From assembly GCF_005405385.1 (NCBI RefSeq), contig NZ_BJDY01000002.1, positions 620,001 through 684,000 of the forward strand: 64,000 nucleotides of DNA. The letters are read 5' to 3'. The notes under the pieces were generated by a model. That model made no database searches. It saw only the letters and a list, made by a program, of their open reading frames with translations, and was not told the DNA's origin. Below are positions 32,272 through 41,374 of the stretch, piece after piece (positions within the stretch are counted from its first letter, which is position 1; the number at the start of each line of letters is the position of its first letter). Position numbers and translations under genes: made by a program. The stretch is from Lactiplantibacillus mudanjiangensis. Its GTDB lineage: Bacteria > Bacillota > Bacilli > Lactobacillales > Lactobacillaceae.

Positions 32272-32305
32272 GTCAGAAATAGAATGACTATTTATGAAAA
32301 CTTTG

Positions 32306-32578
32306 CTAAATTTTCACATCATGGGCAGCTAAATACTGTAATTTCGCCTTTCGTGGCTGATGTTTAAACGCATATTCAGCTTTCAAAGCGGCTGATTTAT
32401 TGTCAAAAGTTTCATGATAAATCATTTTTAAGGGACGTCGTGACGCTGGCCGGGTATATTTAGCCCCTTTACCTGCGTTATGTGTCGCCAATCGTCGATC
32501 TAAATCATCTGTAAACCCACCATACAATGTCTGATCCGCACATAACAAAACATAAAAATAATACGGTTTACTTGCCAT
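32306..32578 (-). CDS. GIY-YIG nuclease family protein
   Basis: A 90-aa single-domain UPF0213-type protein starting [20 protein letters not shown], with the GIY-YIG signature as YYFYVLL...LYGGFT, then Arg and the late Glu (AEYAFK) of the fold. The frame is open further upstream to 32668, but that part overlaps trmN6; ATG at 32578 overlaps the trmN6 end by 11 nt. The same pair (methyltransferase plus GIY-YIG) is adjacent in B. subtilis (yabB-yazA). Confidence 0.9.
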   Translation of the reverse strand: MASKPYYFYVLLCADQTLYGGFTDDLDRRLATHNAGKGAKYTRPASRRPLKMIYHETFDNKSAALKAEYAFKHQPRKAKLQYLAAHDVKI

Positions 32579-33320
32579 AAAGTAATTGTCGCACCTCTTC
32601 TTGATACGTGCCATCTGCCGCATAGACCACGATTGGTGGCATAATGCGCACGCCATTGGGTTTGCCATCCTTAATCATTTCAATCAATACCATATTTGCT
32701 TCACGATCCGCTTTGGGATGCACAAATCGTAACCGTTTAGGGGCTAAGCGATGTTGCTGCATCGCTGCAAATAAATCATCCAAGCGTTCTGGTCGATGAA
32801 CGAAGTAGGCCTTGCCATTCATTTTCAGTAAATCACTCGTCGCACCCAAAATATGATCAAGATCCGCCGTTATTTCATGACGGGCAATCGCTAAATGAGG
32901 ATTGGGATTTTTTTGACTTTCAGGTTGATCCTTAAAATATGGTGGATTGCATAGTACCACATCGATCGAATCTTTTTTAAGTTGATCCGTAACGGTCAAC
33001 AAATCTTGATTCAACACCGTCATTTGATCAGTCAAGTCATTTAATTGAATACTCCGTGTTGCCATATCGGCCAAGCGTGGTTGTAATTCCACTTCTGTGA
33101 TATGACCATTCGTTGTGCCACTCACGAAGAGACCAACCGCTCCATTACCCGCACAAAGATCAACAATTTGTGTTTTAGCGGCCCGACTCACAGTGGCAAA
33201 AGCGCCCAGCAAAACAGCATCAAGTGAAAACGAAAAAACGGTTGGACTTTGAATGATTTGAATATTCTTACTATATAATTGGTCAATACGCTCATCCGCG
33301 CGTAAGGCGATTGTCGCCAT
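32568..33320 (-). CDS. tRNA1(Val) A37 N6-methyltransferase (TrmN6/YabB family)
   Basis: A 250-aa SAM-dependent methyltransferase. The SAM loop [10 protein letters not shown] lies at about 54-63 and the N6-adenine motif NPPY at 125-128; the family methylates A37 in tRNA-Val in E. coli. The first residues ([19 protein letters not shown]) match the YabB/TrmN6 group. It is followed by the GIY-YIG gene with overlap. Confidence 0.88.
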   Translation of the reverse strand: MATIALRADERIDQLYSKNIQIIQSPTVFSFSLDAVLLGAFATVSRAAKTQIVDLCAGNGAVGLFVSGTTNGHITEVELQPRLADMATRSIQLNDLTDQMTVLNQDLLTVTDQLKKDSIDVVLCNPPYFKDQPESQKNPNPHLAIARHEITADLDHILGATSDLLKMNGKAYFVHRPERLDDLFAAMQQHRLAPKRLRFVHPKADREANMVLIEMIKDGKPNGVRIMPPIVVYAADGTYQEEVRQLLYGK

Positions 33321-33430
33321 GTGATCCCACCCTTTTTTAAAATATCATTGTCAGCTTACCACAAATTGCTTGCACCAAGTGAAAACTTTCGTCATACTAT
33401 GGACAGGATCTGATCGAAAGGAAGATTGCC

Positions 33431-34066
33431 ATGTTCTATTCATTTATGCGGGGCTTGGTTCGGGTCATCATTGGCTTAATCAATGGCAAGCCACGATACC
33501 AAGGTCGCGAAAACTTACCCGATGGGGCTTATATTTTAGTTGGTCCCCACCGGACGTGGTTTGACCCGTTGCTATATGCCCTCGCAGGGAGTCCAATGCA
33601 ATTTAGCTTTATGGCGAAAGAAGAACTTTTCAAAAACCCCGTTTTACGGTTTATTTTAACGCGCGCCAATGCGTTTCCGGTTAACCGGGATCATCCTGGT
33701 CCCTCAGCGATTAAAACACCGGTTAAGTTTTTACGTAGCGGTAAATTATCACTGATTATGTTTCCATCTGGAACTCGTCATTCCCAAGAATTAAAAGGTG
33801 GCGCTACCGTCATTGCTAAAATGGCCCGTGTCCCATTGATTCCAACGGTTTATCAAGGCCCATTGACGTTTAAGCGGCTCTTTACTCGCCAGAGAATTAC
33901 CGTTCGTTTTGGCAAACCGATCTATATTGATCGTAAGCTCAAACTCGACGAAGCTGGTCAAAAACAAATTGAAACCCAAATGCTGACCGCGTTTGATGAA
34001 TTAGATCAAGCAATTGATCCTAACTTTCATTACGTTGATCCAGCCACAAAAAAACACGCCCATTAA
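33431..34066 (+). CDS. plsC: 1-acyl-sn-glycerol-3-phosphate acyltransferase
   Basis: Acylates lysophosphatidate to phosphatidate, the substrate of CdsA. The 211-aa protein has the acyltransferase box HRTWFDP (HX4D; His40, Asp45), the second block with NRD, the third block FPSGTR and a following VPLIPTVYQGP segment. A hydrophobic N-terminus probably anchors it. It is a plus-strand singleton, divergent from trmN6. Confidence 0.93.
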   Translation: MFYSFMRGLVRVIIGLINGKPRYQGRENLPDGAYILVGPHRTWFDPLLYALAGSPMQFSFMAKEELFKNPVLRFILTRANAFPVNRDHPGPSAIKTPVKFLRSGKLSLIMFPSGTRHSQELKGGATVIAKMARVPLIPTVYQGPLTFKRLFTRQRITVRFGKPIYIDRKLKLDEAGQKQIETQMLTAFDELDQAIDPNFHYVDPATKKHAH

Positions 34067-34080
34067 TGGCGTGTTTTTTT
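34052..34080. terminator. Bidirectional terminator between plsC and yneF
   Basis: Stem AAACACGCC/GGCGTGTTT with a 7-nt loop, A-run on one side and T-run on the other; it serves convergent plsC (+) and yneF (-). Confidence 0.9.
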
Positions 34081-34083
34081 AGC

Positions 34084-34317
34084 TTATTTTTCGTTGCGAG
34101 CCGAAGCTTTCATCGAATTTAACATTTGATGAAGTTTCTTTTCTGATGGGCGTTGACCCATTTGCATCATCATGGTCCGTAACATCTCTTCACTAATTGG
34201 TGGATTTTGCTTTAAGTAGTTCTTCATGTAGTGCCGTGCACCGAAGAAACCGCCGACTAACCCGATTAAGATCCCAACTAGTAAGACCAATACACCAATA
34301 CCAATATTCACAGTCAT
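34084..34317 (-). CDS. yneF: YneF family (UPF0154) membrane protein
   Basis: A 77-aa protein with one N-terminal transmembrane helix (about residues 4-26, glycine-rich) and a helical cytosolic part holding the family motif NPPISEEMLRTMMMQMGQRP. Function is not known. It lies near lexA, as in B. subtilis, where yneF also sits close to the lexA-yneA region. Confidence 0.92.
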   Translation of the reverse strand: MTVNIGIGVLVLLVGILIGLVGGFFGARHYMKNYLKQNPPISEEMLRTMMMQMGQRPSEKKLHQMLNSMKASARNEK

Positions 34318-34366
34318 TCCCCTCCCTTAAACAGTCTTCAATAAACTAGTCTACACAACTTATTTA

Positions 34367-34406
34367 TAAAAGAAAAGGAAAATTTACACAAAGTGTAAAC
34401 TTTCCT
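34367..34406 (-). terminator. Terminator after ynzC
   Basis: Minus strand 13-bp stem GGAAAGTTTACAC/GTGTAAATTTTCC (one mismatch) with a 3-nt loop, followed by TTTTCTTTT, 9 nt after ynzC. Confidence 0.85.
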
Positions 34407-34414
34407 TCATTAAC

Positions 34415-34654
34415 TTAATCGTCACGTAAGCCGCGATCCCGTTGGATCTGACGAACTTTTTCAGGGGTAACTTCTTTGCCTTGCTTGTCGTACACTTGTA
34501 ACATTTCAACTTGTTGACGGAAACCCGCCCGAAATTCTTTTAAGTATTTCTCACGTAAATCTTTACGTTCGACTTTTTCTAATTCAGTCAGACCTTCTGT
34601 TTTGGCTTTGTGTGCCAATTCATTAATACGGCCTAATAATTCTTTTGAAATCAA
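34415..34654 (-). CDS. ynzC: YnzC family (DUF896) protein
   Basis: A 79-aa helical protein, starting MISKELLGRINELAHKAK, with the conserved ERKDLREKYLKEFRAGFRQQ core. The start is TTG at 34654 with AAAGGAG 8 nt upstream; the open frame further up is not protein-like. In B. subtilis ynzC is the last gene of the SOS-induced yneA-yneB-ynzC operon divergent from lexA. Here only ynzC remains in that place, still sharing the lexA regulatory region. Function unknown. Confidence 0.88.
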   Translation of the reverse strand: MISKELLGRINELAHKAKTEGLTELEKVERKDLREKYLKEFRAGFRQQVEMLQVYDKQGKEVTPEKVRQIQRDRGLRDD

Positions 34655-34699
34655 TCCATTCGCTCCTTTCAAAAGCATGAATAGAATACCTGATTTCCG

Positions 34700-34728
34700 A
34701 ACATAAATCAATTAAAAGACTTTGTCAA
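34700..34728 (-). promoter_or_regulatory. ynzC promoter with consensus -35
   Basis: Minus strand TTGACA (34723-34728), 17-nt spacer, TATGTT (34700-34705). The SOS box abuts its -35, and an SOS half-site CGAAC (34698-34702) overlaps the -10. Confidence 0.75.
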
Positions 34729-34729
34729 C

Positions 34730-34743
34730 CGAACATTTGTTTG
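34730..34743. promoter_or_regulatory. LexA operator (SOS box)
   Basis: CGAACATTTGTTTG matches the Gram-positive SOS box CGAAC-N4-GTTYG. It overlaps the lexA -35 box and abuts the -35 box of divergent ynzC, so LexA should repress both. Confidence 0.93.
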
Positions 34744-34769
34744 AAAGGTGCTGCAGGCTATGCTACAAT
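34741..34769 (+). promoter_or_regulatory. lexA promoter
   Basis: TTGAAA (34741-34746), 17-nt spacer, TACAAT (34764-34769), 40 nt before the lexA ATG, with the SOS box overlapping the -35. Confidence 0.85.
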
Positions 34770-34809
34770 TGGTGTAACCAACAATGAAAATAAAAAATGA
34801 GGTGCCACG

Positions 34810-35439
34810 ATGAGTAAAACATCAGAAAGCAAACAAATGGCCGTTCTACGTTTTATTTATGAACGTGTCAATGAGAAAGGCTATCCGCCAACGGTCCGCG
34901 AAATTGGCGAAGCTGTCAACTTGTCTTCGACCTCCACGGTACATGGACACATGTCTCGACTTGAGAAAAAAGGCTTGTTGCAAAAAGATCCAACGAAGCC
35001 CCGAGCAATTGAAGTAACCCCCGCTGGTTATGAAGCTTTGGGTGTTGAAACCATGCCTCATCAAATTCCCGTTTTGGGAACAGTAACGGCTGGTCAACCC
35101 ATCTTAGCGGTGCAAGAAGCAACCGACTATTTTCCAATGCCGAAAGAACTCGAAACTTTTGGCGGTGACTTATTCATGCTCACCATTCGTGGTGAAAGTA
35201 TGATTAACATCGGGATCATGGATGGCGATCAAGTCATCGTCCGGCGGCAAAGTTTTGCGGATAACGGTGATATTATCATTGCGATGACCGATGAAAACGA
35301 AGCTACTTGCAAACGTTTCTTCAAAGAAGCTGATCATTATCGACTCCAACCAGAAAATGATACGATGGCTCCCATTATCCTAACGAGTGTCAGTGTCTTA
35401 GGTAAAGTTGTCGGTTTATACCGTGACATGCTTTACTAA
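34810..35439 (+). CDS. lexA: SOS response repressor LexA
   Basis: Represses DNA-damage genes and self-cleaves when RecA is active. The 209-aa protein has the N-terminal winged helix ([20 protein letters not shown]), the Ala94-Gly95 cleavage site (VTAGQP), catalytic Ser130 (GESM) and Lys168 (CKRF). All features for self-cleavage are present. A SOS box in its promoter shows autoregulation. Confidence 0.98.
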   Translation: MSKTSESKQMAVLRFIYERVNEKGYPPTVREIGEAVNLSSTSTVHGHMSRLEKKGLLQKDPTKPRAIEVTPAGYEALGVETMPHQIPVLGTVTAGQPILAVQEATDYFPMPKELETFGGDLFMLTIRGESMINIGIMDGDQVIVRRQSFADNGDIIIAMTDENEATCKRFFKEADHYRLQPENDTMAPIILTSVSVLGKVVGLYRDMLY

Positions 35440-35452
35440 TTTTCAACCAATA

Positions 35453-35492
35453 AAAGAGCTGCGTGACCTATTTTGGTCGCACAGCTTTTTTA
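35453..35492 (+). terminator. Terminator after lexA
   Basis: 12-bp stem AGCTGCGTGACC/GGTCGCACAGCT with two G-U pairs, 6-nt loop and TTTTTTATT. Confidence 0.88.
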
Positions 35493-35536
35493 TTGTTATT
35501 CCTGATACATCAGCATATTGCCACACCCAATTTATG

Positions 35537-36184
35537 TTAATGACCTGGCAAATACTTACTAGCTTCCCGTTTGGCCAAATTTGATAACACCGGATGCGTG
35601 ACTAAGAAGTTGGCTACCCAGGCTGGTTCAGTCTTACTGTAATCACGTAAGGCCCAGCCAATCGCTTTTTGAATAAAGAATTCTGGGTCATCCTGATTCT
35701 GTTCGATCATTTTTGTTAGGTACAATGGATTTGTCGCCGATTTTTGTCCCAGTTGCAACGTAATCCCGACTCGTCGCAACCACTTATCTTCAGCTATTAG
35801 ATAATCTTCACCTAACGTTGCCAATGCTTGGTGCTGCCAAATATACGTGGCTAAGACTTTTCGCCAACTATCAACACTATCCCACCAAGCTGACACAGTG
35901 ACCTGATCTTGACACCATTGATACTGTGCTGGAGTTAAACGACGAACATTAGCTAAAGCCAAATCAATTGCCACATATTGATACTCGCGATATGGCTGTT
36001 GATAATAAAATTCAAGCCAAGTTGTCAATTCGGCTGACGTCACTTTCTTACTCTGCTGCGCGATGGGCCGTGTCAATTGTCGCCGTTCACCGGCTTTAAC
36101 GCCTAAAAATTCGAATTGATGCCGCATATAGGCCGCCATTGGTGCTTGATTATTTGGATAAGTGGGTAAGAATAATGATAGCAT
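35537..36184 (-). CDS. DNA alkylation repair protein (AlkD-like HEAT repeats)
   Basis: A 215-aa all-helical protein of the AlkD/DNA alkylation repair family. The C-terminal part FFIQKAIGWALRDYSKTEP holds the conserved Trp/Arg-Asp helix seen in AlkD enzymes that excise N3/N7-alkylated purines. The frame is open to 36229, but GGAGG lies before the ATG at 36184 (MLSLFLPTYPNN), which I chose. Placement beside lexA may be chance, as I see no SOS box upstream. Confidence 0.85.
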   Translation of the reverse strand: MLSLFLPTYPNNQAPMAAYMRHQFEFLGVKAGERRQLTRPIAQQSKKVTSAELTTWLEFYYQQPYREYQYVAIDLALANVRRLTPAQYQWCQDQVTVSAWWDSVDSWRKVLATYIWQHQALATLGEDYLIAEDKWLRRVGITLQLGQKSATNPLYLTKMIEQNQDDPEFFIQKAIGWALRDYSKTEPAWVANFLVTHPVLSNLAKREASKYLPGH

Positions 36185-36199
36185 TGACTTTTTCCTCCT

Positions 36200-36236
36200 A
36201 AAAAAGGTGATCGGAACTCGCCCGATCACCTTTTAA
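36200..36236 (-). terminator. Terminator after GH25 gene
   Basis: 13-bp perfect stem AAAAGGTGATCGG/CCGATCACCTTTT, T-run on the minus strand, a few nt after the GH25 stop and just before the AlkD-like gene's ribosome site. Confidence 0.9.
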
Positions 36237-36241
36237 ATCGT

Positions 36242-37171
36242 TTATTCTGTAACGACTAATGTCTTTTTAGCACTAATATATTGATTATTACTTAGCTTAA
36301 AGCGATAAGCACCACCGTTAGACTTCTTAACCGCTTTAACGGTTAACGTTGTCCCTTTGGCGTACTTAGAACCACTCTTAGTCTTAAAGCTAACGTCTTT
36401 ATAGCCATTAACTTTTTTGAGTGTCTTAACTTGCTTACTTGTTGGCACACTATGGTAATACTTGGTCGTCTTTTTCGCTGAGACGCTGCTATTAATAGTA
36501 CTACTGTGTGGCAACAACCAGCTGCTAACTGCACTACTGTCTAAAATTTTACTCAAATCAACATTGCCGCTAATCCCACTAACCCGGCCAGTTGCTGAAT
36601 ATTGCCATAAATCCGCAGTTAATTTTGGCTTGGCTGAATAATTGGCAATCCAAACACCGTCAAATAAACTTTGATCGAATTTTACAGTACTTGCATACCA
36701 TTCCCCAGAATACAAGATTAACTTTTTATTCGTCAACTTGCGCATTTGCGTGACCCAAGCTTTTGCATATTTCCGTTCAGCTGCAGCACTGACGCCGCTC
36801 ATGTGTTTTTCATCGTCTAACACAAAGAACTTCGCTTTTGAATTGCTACGGCTGTAAAATTGCTTGGCTTCCGTTTGGGCATCCGCCACACTGGTGAATT
36901 CTGCAAAAGCGTATTGACCAAATGGCACCCCATATTTCGCGGCACCATTAGCATTGACATTACGTTTCGTATCAATTGTACCGCCACCATGTTGAACCCG
37001 AATGATGGCCATCTTCGTCACCTTAGATGTTTTTGACCAGTTGATGTTACCTTGGTATTGAGACACATCAATCACTTTATTGGCACTGGCAAAGGCACTC
37101 GTACTAATCCCTAGTGCAATTAACCCACTAATTCCAGCAATTATCAGTCGACCTAACTTTCCTTTTCGCAT
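36242..37171 (-). CDS. Secreted GH25 family lysozyme (muramidase)
   Basis: A 309-aa exported cell-wall hydrolase. A signal peptide spans about residues 1-29 (RLIIAGISGLIALGISTSAFA), followed by a GH25 domain with VIDVSQYQGNINW and the acidic pair FVLDDEKH; the strand ending in ADLWQYSATGRV is also typical. The last 90 residues form a beta-rich tail likely to bind the wall. ATG at 37171 has AGAGGAG 7 nt upstream; a GTG two codons earlier overlaps that site. Role: wall turnover or release of muropeptides. Could also be a phage-derived lysin, but it stands alone among core genes. Confidence 0.88.
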   Translation of the reverse strand: MRKGKLGRLIIAGISGLIALGISTSAFASANKVIDVSQYQGNINWSKTSKVTKMAIIRVQHGGGTIDTKRNVNANGAAKYGVPFGQYAFAEFTSVADAQTEAKQFYSRSNSKAKFFVLDDEKHMSGVSAAAERKYAKAWVTQMRKLTNKKLILYSGEWYASTVKFDQSLFDGVWIANYSAKPKLTADLWQYSATGRVSGISGNVDLSKILDSSAVSSWLLPHSSTINSSVSAKKTTKYYHSVPTSKQVKTLKKVNGYKDVSFKTKSGSKYAKGTTLTVKAVKKSNGGAYRFKLSNNQYISAKKTLVVTE

Positions 37172-37339
37172 GTGCACGCTCCTCTTTATTAGCTGACCCC
37201 ATTGTACAATGTAAATAAGGCAATGCCACGACAGTTATTTTACATTTTCTTAACAAATATTTTTGCTAACTACTTTCGGCGATTAAATTGTTCAATGGTA
37301 TAATGAACTTACCAATCAAAATTTTGGGAGTTGGTCTTT

Positions 37340-37948
37340 TTGTTATTTTTAGCAATTATCGGTATTATCGTTTTCCTATTAGCTATTTTTTCGTTATTTT
37401 CGGCTCGGCAATCTGGCGGTGGCTGGAAGTTTTTAGCTGTCATCACCGTTATCAGCGCGTTAGTCACCATTTACGCCACCATCAAATTACCATTTTGGCC
37501 CTATAATCAAACTAAAACTGAACAGACTACGAAAAGTAGCAGTGCCACATCAAATTCGGCCAAGCTCGACTCATCGGACACGGTCTTTAATGAAGACAGT
37601 CAAAAGAAAGCCGCGGCAACGACTAAACTTAAAGAAGACAGTATCCTGAAACAATTGAAGACAAATTATCAATCGATCGGAACGTTTACTTTGGATCGTG
37701 ACACTAAGACTTTCACGTTAAAACCAACTGGTAAAAAATACGTGAAATCGTTAAAAATTATCAAAAAGTACCCTAGCAAGAACCAAAAAGCCCGTACGAC
37801 TGTGGTTAGTAACTATGAATCCTTGTCTAAATCAATCAAGAAGAATTTAGCTAAAGGCTATACCGTTCGCGTCTTAGAACCTGGGACCACTAAAACCTTG
37901 CTTAGCCTGAAAGATGGTCAAGTTCTCGTTAATAATTTAAAGAAATAG
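37340..37948 (+). CDS. Membrane-anchored protein of unknown function
   Basis: About 202 aa. Two hydrophobic segments lie at the N-terminus (roughly 1-18 and 28-46), then a Ser/Thr/Lys-rich linker and a basic C-terminal domain with three beta-like stretches. The TTG at 37340 is 9 nt after GGGAG; a TTG at 37331 is an alternative, and an upstream ATG at 37302 is out of frame. TATAAT at 37299-37304 is a good -10. I do not recognise the family. It is a plus-strand singleton convergent with mvaS. Confidence 0.65.
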   Translation: MLFLAIIGIIVFLLAIFSLFSARQSGGGWKFLAVITVISALVTIYATIKLPFWPYNQTKTEQTTKSSSATSNSAKLDSSDTVFNEDSQKKAAATTKLKEDSILKQLKTNYQSIGTFTLDRDTKTFTLKPTGKKYVKSLKIIKKYPSKNQKARTTVVSNYESLSKSIKKNLAKGYTVRVLEPGTTKTLLSLKDGQVLVNNLKK

Positions 37949-37953
37949 CCACT

Positions 37954-37992
37954 AAAGGCCGCAATCCGTTTGACGTGATTGCGGCCTTTTTA
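37954..37992. terminator. Bidirectional terminator between the membrane protein gene and mvaS
   Basis: 13-bp stem AAAGGCCGCAATC/GATTGCGGCCTTT, 10-nt loop, T-run on plus; it ends next to the mvaS stop. Confidence 0.92.
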
Positions 37993-39162
37993 TTAAGCCT
38001 GTTGATCCAAATATTGACGCTGCTCGTTTACTTGGCCGGTTAATACAAATCGCTGTGGATCATTTTGATAGTCCAATTGCTGATCATCCGCAATCCATTG
38101 CAATTGATGATTAAAGAGTGCTTCATATTCGGCCACATTCACTCGTTGACGACGGGTCAATCGTTGTGGTAACTCAAGATCTAATCCACGTTGATATTTT
38201 GGCTGCAAGCGACCCGTATAGAACTCGCCTTCCGCGCCAGAACCGTAGCTAAAGAGACCGATCAAATCGCCAGCTTTCAAATCCGGATCACTAACTAATA
38301 AAGATAACAAGCCTAAATAAAGCGACCCGGTATACAAGTTACCCACTTGCCGACTAAATCGCCGCGCATGTTCAAAATGGGCCAACAACGTTGTTTGCTG
38401 ATCAGTTGTCGCCATTGGCAAAACACTTCGTAACGCCTTTAAACCCATTTTTGTATATGGCAAATGGAAGGTTAACGCTGCAAAATCGGCTAAATCAGCT
38501 GACTGTTCTTTTAAGTACGCTTGGAACACATCTTGGAAGTAGTCAATGTAAATGTTGGATGAGTATTTACCATCGACCAAGGCTTCGGTATGATACAATG
38601 GCCGCCAAAAATCCATCACGTCGTCACTCAGTACGACTGAATCATCGTTTAATACTAAAATCTGTGGATCAGCACTCACTAACATCGCGACGGCACCACC
38701 ACCTTGGGTCGGCTCCCCAGCGGTGTTCAATCCATAACGAGCGATATCACTACCAATCACTAACGCTTTTTTAGTTGGATGAACCCGAATGTGATCGGCC
38801 GCTAACTGTAACCCAGCCGTAGCCGCATAGCAGGCTTCCTTCATTTCAATCGTTCGTGCCCGTTTGGACAATCCTAGTAATTTGGCAACATAAATAGCCG
38901 CCGCCTTAGAATTATCAACGCCAGATTCGGTGGCGACAATCACTAGATCAATGGCCGCAATATCTTCAGCGGTTAACATCGGATAGGCCGCATTAGCTGC
39001 CAAGGTAACGGTGTCTTGCGACGGTGGAATCACCGCCATTTGTGATTGACCGATCCCAATTAAATACTTATCTGGGGCCTGTTGTCGAGCATCGGCTAGT
39101 TCAGCCATGTCAACATATAGATGTGACGTGGCAAAATGCATTTTATCAATTCCGACTTGCAC
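37993..39162 (-). CDS. mvaS: Hydroxymethylglutaryl-CoA synthase
   Basis: Condenses acetyl-CoA and acetoacetyl-CoA to HMG-CoA, the first committed step of the mevalonate pathway that feeds UppS. The 389-aa protein has the catalytic trio at the positions known for bacterial HMGS: Glu79 (VATES), Cys111 (KEACYAAT) and His233 (TFHLPYTK). Start is GTG at 39162 after GGAGGAG. The other mevalonate genes are not in this window. Confidence 0.97.
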   Translation of the reverse strand: MQVGIDKMHFATSHLYVDMAELADARQQAPDKYLIGIGQSQMAVIPPSQDTVTLAANAAYPMLTAEDIAAIDLVIVATESGVDNSKAAAIYVAKLLGLSKRARTIEMKEACYAATAGLQLAADHIRVHPTKKALVIGSDIARYGLNTAGEPTQGGGAVAMLVSADPQILVLNDDSVVLSDDVMDFWRPLYHTEALVDGKYSSNIYIDYFQDVFQAYLKEQSADLADFAALTFHLPYTKMGLKALRSVLPMATTDQQTTLLAHFEHARRFSRQVGNLYTGSLYLGLLSLLVSDPDLKAGDLIGLFSYGSGAEGEFYTGRLQPKYQRGLDLELPQRLTRRQRVNVAEYEALFNHQLQWIADDQQLDYQNDPQRFVLTGQVNEQRQYLDQQA

Positions 39163-39452
39163 GTAATCTCCTCCAATTGGTTAATACTAATTAATATTTT
39201 TTCAAATGATGGTTTTTGTTTAATTATAAAATGGCGCTGCTATGCTATTATCCTTTTTGTTATGCACAATCTCTTTTATCGTCCAAACAAACTGGATCAT
39301 AAACACCGACTTAACACTTACCCTAGTTTAACCGAAACAAGCTTAAAAAGTAATCTAATTCCGTTTATTTAACCAATCTCTCGAATATCTGTTGACAGGC
39401 TAGATGTCCTCTAGGAAGATGATGATAAAAACACCAGCTAAAAAAGAGGATA

Positions 39453-39947
39453 ATGATGACTAAAAATTTAAATCAATATGTTGACATCTACAAGAAAGCA
39501 CTAAATAAAGGCGAGATTGAAATCGCTTATGTTGCACTCCGAAAGTTTATGTCCACGTTACGGGCCACTTTCATCAAAAATGCGCCACAATATACTTGCG
39601 GTAACGTGTTTTCAGGCTACATGGACTATACCTACTTTTATTTTTATGATAGTTATTTAAAAGAAAAACAATTACGTTTTGGATTAGTATTGAATCACCA
39701 AAAAATGCAGTTCGAACTCTGGTTATTAGGCAGAAACGAAAAAGTTCAAGCGGGCTATTGGGAATTACTTAAAGATTCACATTGGAATTCGAAACTAAAT
39801 GAAAAACCGATCTATTCCGTCTTAAGCATCACGCTTTTAGCAGATCCAGACTTTAACGACCTCGATTCGCTTGCAACGCTTATTTGGCAAGCAACATTAA
39901 CACATACTCGCGACATCGAAGACGATTTAAGAACCCACTCCCACTAA
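39453..39947 (+). CDS. Uncharacterised protein, resembles DUF7000-type
   Basis: A 164-aa protein rich in aromatic residues (NVFSGYMDYTYFYFYDSYLK) with LRFGLVLNHQKMQFELWLLG in the middle; no signal peptide or membrane segment. It resembles a family of small Firmicutes proteins of unknown function that I recall as DUF7000, an uncertain match. Two ATG codons (39453, 39456) follow GAGG. It is a plus-strand singleton. Confidence 0.7.
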   Translation: MMTKNLNQYVDIYKKALNKGEIEIAYVALRKFMSTLRATFIKNAPQYTCGNVFSGYMDYTYFYFYDSYLKEKQLRFGLVLNHQKMQFELWLLGRNEKVQAGYWELLKDSHWNSKLNEKPIYSVLSITLLADPDFNDLDSLATLIWQATLTHTRDIEDDLRTHSH

Positions 39948-39963
39948 TGGTTTTCAATGTTGA

Positions 39964-40920
39964 TTAGTTTACTCTGACCAAGCCACGTTCCACATAATTT
40001 TGAACCGCAATTTTAATCGTCTCAACGTTGGAATAACGCGGCTGATAGTCAAGTAGCCGTTGTTCTTTGTTGACATCAAATGAGCCACTACGCGCAATAT
40101 GATAATACGTATGTTCACAAGCCGCTTTATCATTAACATAAGCACACCACTCACGCCATGGTAGAAAATCAATTTGTGGCGTTTGATTAAAATAGGCATA
40201 CATCAACTTGGCATAACCATATAACGTTATCGAGCCCCCACTAGCGGCATCGAAACTTTCACCAAGTGCCTGATTACGATGACCAATGGCTTGAAAGAAG
40301 CATTGCGCCACATCATAAGCATGAACATGATGTAACGTCTCCATCCCAAAGTTTGGTAATAAAATGGGTTCGCCATTTGCGATCTTTTGAAATGGGGTCA
40401 ACAATGTATTACCCCATGGATTAATAATTGCCCAACCTGGCCCAGAAATTTGACCAGGCATGATAATGGTCGCTGGAAAATGATGCTCACGATACTCGGC
40501 CTTTAAAAACTGTTCCGAGGCGAACTTTTCTTTACCATAGTCATCCAGTGGTTCTTTTTGAATGGAATCTGGATTCAACGGCAACACTTCGGCGCGACCG
40601 TGTGCCCAACATGATGAACAAAATAAATAGTGACTGCAGCGTGTCTGCCGTAGCGCCGATACCATTGATTGCGTCTCTTTTAAAGTAAAACTAATCAAAT
40701 CAACCACTACATCTTGATCAAGTGCGGCAATTTTTTCAGCAAACTCAGGATCTTGTTGCCGATCTAATTGCACAGTTTCGACGCGTTGCCAAGCAGGATC
40801 TGAAACATAAGGATTTGCTTGACCACGCGTCACACTAACCACTTCGTGACCAGCATTCACTAACATTGGTACTAAATAGGTGCCGATATGCCCTGAGCCA
40901 CCAGTTACCACAATTTTCAT
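39964..40920 (-). CDS. NAD-dependent epimerase/dehydratase (extended SDR)
   Basis: A 318-aa protein with the extended-SDR NAD(P) motif VVTGGSGHIGTYLVP at residues 4-18 and a C-terminal substrate domain. The usual YxxxK active site is present only as DDYGKEKFASEQ near residue 140. Substrate unknown; the family handles nucleotide sugars and similar compounds. ATG at 40920 follows the stop of the upstream merR-like gene at once, with GGAGG inside that gene. The merR-type gene and this one form a two-gene unit, so the regulator probably controls it. Confidence 0.85.
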   Translation of the reverse strand: MKIVVTGGSGHIGTYLVPMLVNAGHEVVSVTRGQANPYVSDPAWQRVETVQLDRQQDPEFAEKIAALDQDVVVDLISFTLKETQSMVSALRQTRCSHYLFCSSCWAHGRAEVLPLNPDSIQKEPLDDYGKEKFASEQFLKAEYREHHFPATIIMPGQISGPGWAIINPWGNTLLTPFQKIANGEPILLPNFGMETLHHVHAYDVAQCFFQAIGHRNQALGESFDAASGGSITLYGYAKLMYAYFNQTPQIDFLPWREWCAYVNDKAACEHTYYHIARSGSFDVNKEQRLLDYQPRYSNVETIKIAVQNYVERGLVRVN

Positions 40921-40921
40921 C

Positions 40922-41356
40922 CTAATCATCCTCCATATTCATAATTTTAGGAAAAGGTAAACTTTCATCATTCGCATTAACCGACTCCGTTCCAGCTGCG
41001 ACAGCGCGTTGATAATAGGCAGCCTTATAGTTCAAGCAGTCGCGATAGGTTTGTAACTTAAGAATCTCTTTATCGACTGCGGCCATCTGATCTTTAAAAA
41101 TGGTCAATCGCTTTGCTAACGTGGCATCCCCGCCACGCGTTAACGCTACATACTCCTGAATCTGTGAAATGGTCATTCCGGTTCGTTTCAGACATAAGAC
41201 GACATATAAATAATGTAGGTCATCTTCTTCAAACAATCGTTTACCACCAGTTGAACGCTTAATATCCGGCATTAATCCTTGTTGATCATAATATCTAAGC
41301 GTATTCACCGACACACCCAGTCGTTGGGCGACTTCGCCAATACTATATGTCACCAT
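40922..41356 (-). CDS. MerR family transcriptional regulator
   Basis: A 144-aa MerR-type protein. The N-terminal winged helix is YSIGEVAQRLGVSVNTLRYY followed by DQQGLMPDIKRSTGGKRLF, then the coiled-coil dimer helix (about 80-120). It has few Cys, so it is likely an organic or redox sensor, not a metal sensor of the classical type. A MerR-type promoter with an 18-bp palindrome in a 19-nt spacer lies directly upstream, indicating autoregulation together with the downstream epimerase gene. Confidence 0.93.
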   Translation of the reverse strand: MVTYSIGEVAQRLGVSVNTLRYYDQQGLMPDIKRSTGGKRLFEEDDLHYLYVVLCLKRTGMTISQIQEYVALTRGGDATLAKRLTIFKDQMAAVDKEILKLQTYRDCLNYKAAYYQRAVAAGTESVNANDESLPFPKIMNMEDD

Positions 41357-41374
41357 CTCATCTCCTATGTACTT

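Noticed and set aside
39136-39372. 78-codon plus-strand frame upstream of mvaS
   Set aside because: Runs through the mvaS start and promoter region, lacks a ribosome site, and the sequence is not protein-like.
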